Below are positions 12,290 to 16,825 of a DNA stretch of 16,825 nt, in pieces (the first letter of the stretch is position 1; every line of letters starts with the position of its first letter). A program made the position numbers and the translations under genes. The notes beneath the pieces are model-generated. The model was given only the letters and a program-made list of their open reading frames with translations, did not search any database and was not told the DNA's origin. The stretch is from CAZPDM01 sp964585305 (GTDB lineage Bacteria > Planctomycetota > Uabimicrobiia > Uabimicrobiales > JABWCH01): the NCBI GenBank assembly GCA_964585305.1, contig CAZPDM010000090.1:1-16825 (forward strand), read 5' to 3'.

Positions 12290-15031
12290 ATGAAATTCAT
12301 CATCTTATTTATATTTTTTATTGGTGTTCTTTTCCCAAAAAGTTATGGACAAAATTATTTTTTTGAGCCTTTTACTAAACCTGCAGCCGGTATAGTAGAG
12401 TTAGTTGTTCATGGTGAAGGCCAAGAATGCCAATTACAAAGTAATGAACGTGATATTGGCAGGGGGATTTGGAAAGAAAATGTATGGAAACTTCGTTGGG
12501 ATACAACAGCATGGGAAGATGGAAAATATACCTTATTAGCTAAAATAAAAAATAACAATCAATGGATAACAACCCCTTCCATTTTAATCATAGTAGATAA
12601 TTCCTCTCCGCAAATTGCCATACATCCTTTTATTCAAAAGAAAAGAAACGAAGTTCTTTTAATCGCAGAAGTAAAAGATATTCTCACCGCAGTTTGTAAT
12701 GTTAAATTTATTGTAGATCAAAAGTGGACAGGAAATGGAATTCCTTGTTTAGATGAAAAAAATCAGATATTACCAAATTTATTTCAATATTCTTGGAATG
12801 TTCCTGATGATGCAACTGGATATCATATTTTAGAGGTACAGGCTTCTGACGATGCTGGAAATATTGCTAAGGCTTCAGATAAAATACGGCTGGATAGACA
12901 AGGTCCACGAATTCAAGTTTTAGCTCCCTTAGCGCAAGGACCTTCTAATGGGCCATTAGTCTGTGAAACAAGAATCACAGATGCTTCAGGGATCCAAAAT
13001 GTTGATTTTATTCTCAAACAGAATCCTCAGCTTAGAGGAACTTCTTGGCAAGACGGAGATGTATGGGGAATAAAATGGCATGATATTTCTGATGGAGAAT
13101 ATCAAATTACTGTTATTGCCTATGATAAACTTAGCAATAGTAATAGTATTGATATTTTTACTCAAAGCGATCAAACTTTACCAAATATAATTTGGAATAA
13201 ACCGTCTCCTGATTTTATCAGTAATTCTCCGATTCCAATTACAGTAGAAATTAAAGATGCCTCTCCCATTTTAGGAGCAAATTTAGTTGTCTCAAATCAA
13301 CCATCTTTTCCATTAAAACAAGATGGCAAATTTTGGAATTGTTTTTTTCAGCCCAATCAAGATGGCGTTTTTTCTTTAGTTGTGGAAGCAAAAGATAGTG
13401 CTGGAAATATTGGCAAAAGTGAGGCTATTATTGTTACTTATGATAGTACTCCACCAGAGGGTACATTATTTTATCCCAAGCAAGATTTTTATACAAATGG
13501 CATAATACTGGAAGTTCATGCGGAAGATGATATTTCTGGTGTAGCAGGTGTTGAATTTCAACTTGATGATAAAATTATCCCAAATACTTCAACTAAACCT
13601 GGCAGTTGGCAAACAAAGATTGTTGTAGAAAAAAGCGGACGGTATAATTTAATTAGCAGCCTTCAGGATAAAGCAGGAAATATTACGAAATTACCTGCAC
13701 TTGAACTTGCAATAGATACAATGGCTCCGACAATTACAGTTCCTAATGATATCCCTAAAATATTTTCTAAGCAAGCCAATATTCCTATACATATTCAAGA
13801 TGATCTTTCTGGGATTAAAGAAGTTTCTGCATTTTTGTATGACAAACCTATAGTAACTATTGAAAATTTTAATGATTCTTCTGAACTTACTTGGGATGCA
13901 GATAACTGGGAAGAAGGATGGTATCCTATTGTTTTACAAGCCATAGATAAGGCTGGCAATCGTTGCGATGGGGCAACTCTTACTATTGCAATTGATCGTT
14001 CCTTTCCGAAAGTTATTGCAGAAATTACTCCTCATCAATTGCAGATTGGAGTTGTACATGCTAAACTGATTTGGGAAGATAAGCCTGCTGGTATAGATAC
14101 CAATAAGATTCCTAAAATTTTTGCGATTTTGGGAAGCAACCGTTATGAAATGGAGCTGTCAAATTTTTCTAGTAATTTTGCAGAAGCTAAAATGTTGATT
14201 ACAAGCTCTCATCCAGAAGGTATAGCAACAATTCATATAGAAGGCCTACAAGATCGTGTTGGCCATGTTCTTTCTGATACTACGTTAGGAAAAGTTACTG
14301 TCCAAAGTGCAGGAGGCTTTTGGCCTTTAGTCCCAAATGATCAAGCGCATCCGTTATTAGCGGCATGGGATCAGGATCGCCCACAAGAAAAATCAGGATT
14401 ATGGATTGCTGCCAAGCCTGGTGCTGAAGTTAAAGCTATCGAAGATGGGCAGATTGTTGAAATGAGTACATCGATATATAATCGCCCAGGTTATCTTCGT
14501 ATACAAAGGCTTCGAGATTCTTTTACTTGGGGCTATCATCATATTGTTGTAGGAAAAAATATTCTTGCCAATCGAACTTGGCTTCCTGGAGATATTATTC
14601 GAGCAGGAGAGGTAATTGCAACAATTCCAGAGGTTCCATCGAGTAATTATTCATATCTTTATTTAGAATTGGTAGAATGGAAAGAAAAAAAGTGGGAATC
14701 AGTAACAAGCCCTATTCCATTTTTGCATCCAAAGCCTTCTTTTGTTCGTGCGTCTCCAAGTGTTTTAGAAGTAGAGCGGCATCACGAGTCCGCATCTCCA
14801 AGACATCTTCAATTTTTTATTCCTAAACGTTATCAAGAATTTCCTGTGGCTCGCTTTTCTTGGAGCGATTTATTTATTATTCTCTATGTCTTTCTTATTG
14901 TAGGAATATGCTTTAGCATTGGAATGTTTGAACAAACACGATCAAAAGATAAATTATTAAAATGGAGAAATCTTTATAATTATCTAAGAAAAAAAATAAA
15001 TCTAAAAAAAATATGGTGGTGGAAAAATTAA
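12290..15031 (+). CDS. Exported, C-terminally anchored protein with tandem Ig-like repeats and a degenerate M23/LytM-like domain
   Basis: 913 residues. Signal peptide at 1-20 (MKFIILFIFFIGVLFPKSYG, then Gln). About six Ig-like beta repeats run from 25 to about 670, each ending in a pattern such as ASDDAGN, AKDSAGNIGK, LQDKAGNITK or AIDKAGN and restarting with Asp-x(2-3)-Pro (DNSSPQI, DRQGPRI, YDSTPPEG, DTMAPTI, DRSFPKV). Residues 676-812 have the outline of an M23 peptidase domain (SGLWIAAKPGAEVKAIEDGQIVE; GYHHIVVG; PGDIIRAGEVIATI; YLYLELVEW). The expected HxxxD is replaced around SGLWI and the HLHFE-type motif by YLYLE, so zinc binding is probably lost. One membrane helix (about 860-878) and a very basic tail (KINLKKIWWWKN) anchor the end. 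A structural role at the cell surface is inferred, perhaps binding peptidoglycan or regulating a wall hydrolase. GAGGGG precedes the ATG, and a bidirectional terminator follows. Confidence 0.82.
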   Translation: MKFIILFIFFIGVLFPKSYGQNYFFEPFTKPAAGIVELVVHGEGQECQLQSNERDIGRGIWKENVWKLRWDTTAWEDGKYTLLAKIKNNNQWITTPSILIIVDNSSPQIAIHPFIQKKRNEVLLIAEVKDILTAVCNVKFIVDQKWTGNGIPCLDEKNQILPNLFQYSWNVPDDATGYHILEVQASDDAGNIAKASDKIRLDRQGPRIQVLAPLAQGPSNGPLVCETRITDASGIQNVDFILKQNPQLRGTSWQDGDVWGIKWHDISDGEYQITVIAYDKLSNSNSIDIFTQSDQTLPNIIWNKPSPDFISNSPIPITVEIKDASPILGANLVVSNQPSFPLKQDGKFWNCFFQPNQDGVFSLVVEAKDSAGNIGKSEAIIVTYDSTPPEGTLFYPKQDFYTNGIILEVHAEDDISGVAGVEFQLDDKIIPNTSTKPGSWQTKIVVEKSGRYNLISSLQDKAGNITKLPALELAIDTMAPTITVPNDIPKIFSKQANIPIHIQDDLSGIKEVSAFLYDKPIVTIENFNDSSELTWDADNWEEGWYPIVLQAIDKAGNRCDGATLTIAIDRSFPKVIAEITPHQLQIGVVHAKLIWEDKPAGIDTNKIPKIFAILGSNRYEMELSNFSSNFAEAKMLITSSHPEGIATIHIEGLQDRVGHVLSDTTLGKVTVQSAGGFWPLVPNDQAHPLLAAWDQDRPQEKSGLWIAAKPGAEVKAIEDGQIVEMSTSIYNRPGYLRIQRLRDSFTWGYHHIVVGKNILANRTWLPGDIIRAGEVIATIPEVPSSNYSYLYLELVEWKEKKWESVTSPIPFLHPKPSFVRASPSVLEVERHHESASPRHLQFFIPKRYQEFPVARFSWSDLFIILYVFLIVGICFSIGMFEQTRSKDKLLKWRNLYNYLRKKINLKKIWWWKN

Positions 15032-15073
15032 AAAAAATTAGCTCTTAATTAAAATATTAAGAGCTAATTTTTT
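15032..15073. terminator. Bidirectional hairpin terminator between convergent genes
   Basis: Perfect 18-base arms (15032-15049 and 15056-15073) with core TTAGCTCTTAAT and loop TAAAAT. One arm begins with six A and the other ends with six T, so it serves both the Ig-repeat gene and the minus-strand gene ending at 15105. Confidence 0.92.
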
Positions 15074-15104
15074 GTTTTTTAGATTAAAAAAATTTCCGCT
15101 AGCT

Positions 15105-16661
15105 TTAGTTATTTGGAGTAAAAGGAGTAGTACTAGGTGGTTCTTCAAGTTCTATCATTAAACTTTGTAGTTTATATTGGCATCGTTTTAACATTGCTTT
15201 TTTGATTTGTTTTGTTGCGTTGTCTTTAGCTTGACGAAATTCTGTTTCAATTCTTGCTCGTCCGATGAGTTCAAGAATTGTGTAATGATATGTTAAAGCT
15301 AATCCACTGGAAAAGGGTTTCCAAGATGGAGGGGTTGGAATGGCTTGAACTTTTGTAATCCAAGCAGATTGCCATTCTATATATTTTTGTGTGTCTGAAA
15401 TCATTAGATTTTGTTGCAGTTCTTCATAAAGTGTTTTTAAATACTTTACATCTTGTTGAGCTTGTTTTAAGGATGCGGCTTTTATCTCAGCATCTTCTAA
15501 AGATTTGATTCTTTCAATATCGCTTAATTCATTAAATATTTTTTGCAATTCAGGAATAATTTTATCAGGATTATGGCTTGTGCTTTTTCCTTGTATACGT
15601 GCAGAATATCCAGCAAAAATATTTTTCCAAAGATTTACAAGGCTTTTCATTTTTTCTGCAAGATTAGGATATTTTTTTATTAAAGGAGAATTTTGATAAT
15701 CTTCTATACGTAACACAAAAGCTGAAAGCTCTTCATCAATTTCTTTTGCTTGTTTTAACCATGTTTCTGCTTGTGTAGGAGAAGTTTTATATTCTTCATA
15801 AGATTTCTGTAAATCTTGGAAAATGCGATTGAACCATAGTAAATCTTCTTGTAAATTTTTTTCTGTTAAATTTTCTGGTATGGATAGTCGGCTTAGAATT
15901 TTTTTTGACTCTCGGTTGATTTGTTCAAAAGATTCTGAAATTTTTTTTAAAATTTCATTGAAAGCTAGCTTTCCAATTTTTTGTGGTAATTCTGGATCCC
16001 AGGGAACAGGAGTTTGTTGAGTAAATTGATATGTTCCTACTATAACAAGGATTTCTAGCGTTCGCAAAATATTACGAGTTTCTTTAAAACTTTGGGCATC
16101 TGTAAGAAACCAAAATTCTTTTTGATATTGCTGGAATTGGTTATTTATTTTTTGACAGCGGGAATACCAATTTTGCAAAAGAGGAAACATTTCTTGGATA
16201 GGTACTTTTGAAGTAGCTTTAGTATTCTGAATTTCTTGAGCCAATAATAGAACTTGTTGGATAATGTTTTGATAGAATTGGCTGGATTCCCTTGTTTCAC
16301 GTTGTTTTTGGCTGGGTGTTCCAATGTAGAATTCTTTGGAAAAAGGAAATCGATTTGTAGTATCTATTTCACTGAGAAGTGTTAATTCCCAGGTATATTT
16401 GCCACTGGGAATTTTTTGTTCAATTGGCCCATATTCTACAATAAGCATTTCTCCAAAAGTTTTTACATTGGATTCTGTTTTAGGAATAAGCTGATTTTCC
16501 CAATTTATTCTTGATAATATTAAGAACCCATCCGGTATCCCTGGTGTTTGTAATCTCAATTGCCAAGTTTTCTCTAATCCAGTTCCTAATATCAATTTAT
16601 CTTGCGCTATTGTTGAAATGATATTAAGCATCAGGAAAAGATAAAGTAACAAATTGTGCAC
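15105..16661 (-). CDS. Exported, mostly helical protein of unknown function
   Basis: 518 residues from a GTG start at 16661, chosen because AAAGGAA (16666-16672) sits four bases upstream and because it gives a clean signal peptide (MHNLLLYLFLMLNIISTIAQ, probable cleavage TIA-Q). A frame-open ATG at 16709 lies inside a hairpin and would add 16 residues ahead of the signal peptide, so it is rejected. The mature protein opens with a beta-rich domain of about 110 residues (TWQLRLQTPGIPDGFLIL; MLIVEYGPIEQKIPSGKYTWELTLL). A long, mostly helical region follows, rich in Gln, Glu and Lys (for example QFQQYQKEFWF, LEDAEIKAASLKQAQQDVKYL), probably coiled coils. It ends in a Pro/Thr-rich tail (PPSTTPFTPNN). 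No membrane anchor, lipobox or enzyme motif is seen. It is convergent with the Ig-repeat gene and follows another minus-strand gene across a hairpin. Confidence 0.75.
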   Translation of the reverse strand: MHNLLLYLFLMLNIISTIAQDKLILGTGLEKTWQLRLQTPGIPDGFLILSRINWENQLIPKTESNVKTFGEMLIVEYGPIEQKIPSGKYTWELTLLSEIDTTNRFPFSKEFYIGTPSQKQRETRESSQFYQNIIQQVLLLAQEIQNTKATSKVPIQEMFPLLQNWYSRCQKINNQFQQYQKEFWFLTDAQSFKETRNILRTLEILVIVGTYQFTQQTPVPWDPELPQKIGKLAFNEILKKISESFEQINRESKKILSRLSIPENLTEKNLQEDLLWFNRIFQDLQKSYEEYKTSPTQAETWLKQAKEIDEELSAFVLRIEDYQNSPLIKKYPNLAEKMKSLVNLWKNIFAGYSARIQGKSTSHNPDKIIPELQKIFNELSDIERIKSLEDAEIKAASLKQAQQDVKYLKTLYEELQQNLMISDTQKYIEWQSAWITKVQAIPTPPSWKPFSSGLALTYHYTILELIGRARIETEFRQAKDNATKQIKKAMLKRCQYKLQSLMIELEEPPSTTPFTPNN

Positions 16662-16675
16662 AAAATTCCTTTCGC

Positions 16676-16707
16676 AAAAAGGCGTTCCCACGCAAAAGCG
16701 CGGGAAC
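16676..16707 (-). terminator. Hairpin between two minus-strand genes
   Basis: On the minus strand GTTCCCGCGC, loop TTTT, GCGTGGGAAC gives a 10-pair stem with one G-U pair, followed after GCC by five T. It fits an intrinsic terminator of the upstream minus-strand gene. The ribosome site of the next gene begins within a few bases of the T-run, so downstream expression needs read-through or processing. On the plus strand the G-U pair becomes an A/C mismatch, so it is oriented for the minus strand. Confidence 0.8.
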
Positions 16708-16714
16708 ATGAGTG

Positions 16715-16825
16715 CTAATTATCTGTATATTCCAGAAAGATAACATCATCATTGACATATAAAAGACTGATGTCATCGACAATAGGGCTTTGAAAAATTG
16801 TCGGGGCTGCAGGATCTGTGATAGG
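16715..16825 (-). CDS. C-terminal 36 residues of an unknown protein (runs off window)
   Basis: The right edge on the minus strand is open up to a TAG at 16715-16717, giving an end that reads PITDPAAPTIFQSP, then IVDDISLLYVND, then DVIFLEYTDN. The phrase VDDISLLYV followed by two short strands resembles the last strands of an extracellular beta-sandwich domain, but 36 residues are too few for a family call. It lies 53 bases upstream of the exported helical protein on the same strand with a hairpin between, so the two may share a transcript. The reading frame is supported by the well-placed terminator just after its stop. Confidence 0.6.
   Translation of the reverse strand, partial: PITDPAAPTIFQSPIVDDISLLYVNDDVIFLEYTDN

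Noticed and set aside
11995..12303. 102-residue open frame on the minus strand
   Set aside because: It overlaps the tail-anchored protein gene and the start of the Ig-repeat gene antisense, and has no ribosome site or motif.
14315..14725. Active M23 endopeptidase
   Set aside because: The zinc-binding HxxxD and HxH-type residues are not present at the aligned places.
16662..16709. ATG start at 16709 for the exported helical protein
   Set aside because: The ATG and following codons form a terminator hairpin; the GTG at 16661 has a well-spaced AAAGGAA and starts a clean signal peptide.
1..16825. CRISPR array, insertion sequence, tRNA or rRNA genes, phage genes
   Set aside because: No regularly spaced repeats, transposase motifs, terminal inverted repeats around genes, or tRNA/rRNA-like segments were seen.

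Overview
This is an AT-rich bacterial chromosome segment with ordinary bacterial gene structure: clear Shine-Dalgarno sites (AAGGA/AGGAG types), some TTG and GTG starts, and hairpin terminators. No rRNA, tRNA, CRISPR array, transposase or phage gene is visible. The lineage cannot be fixed from sequence alone. The large, poorly conserved envelope proteins, the GspE-N-like helical modules joined to membrane domains and the Hsp70-like/vWA combination are reminiscent of low-GC Planctomycetota or a similar little-studied phylum. That is an impression, not a demonstrated placement.

Layout. Left edge (1-1339, minus strand): queG (epoxyqueuosine reductase), followed by the first 70 codons of a voltage-gated-type cation channel that runs off the window. 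A compact divergent promoter region (1340-1428) separates queG from two tandem plus-strand genes (1429-5731). Both encode divergent Hsp70-like proteins with an ATPase domain, a long low-complexity linker and a beta-type substrate-binding-like domain, and neither has a helical lid. The second continues into a C-terminal von Willebrand factor A (vWA) domain with an intact MIDAS. A bidirectional terminator separates this pair from a 75-residue stand-alone HTH protein on the minus strand (5804-6031).

After a 395-base non-coding region with promoters for both directions, a plus-strand run (6427-15031) encodes mostly membrane or exported proteins. They are: a membrane protein with a coiled coil and TPR-like end plus repeated ETLID motifs; a polytopic TM2-domain protein that shares an N-terminal helical module with it; an exported unknown; a tail-anchored protein that looks like a divergent RCK/TrkA-N-type domain; and a surface protein of tandem Ig-like domains ending in an M23/LytM-like fold whose metal ligands appear lost. 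A second bidirectional terminator faces a minus-strand exported helical protein (15105-16661), which is preceded by the last 36 codons of another minus-strand gene.

How the genes may work together. The Hsp70-like/Hsp70-vWA pair is almost certainly one translational unit. The plus-strand run suggests a second module at the cell envelope: bitopic and polytopic membrane proteins, an Ig-like surface protein with a dead peptidase domain, and exported partners. A functional link between the two modules is only inferred from proximity. The strongest candidate for something under-described is the Hsp70-vWA fusion with its lidless Hsp70 partner, followed by the degenerate-M23 Ig protein and the tail-anchored RCK-like protein.
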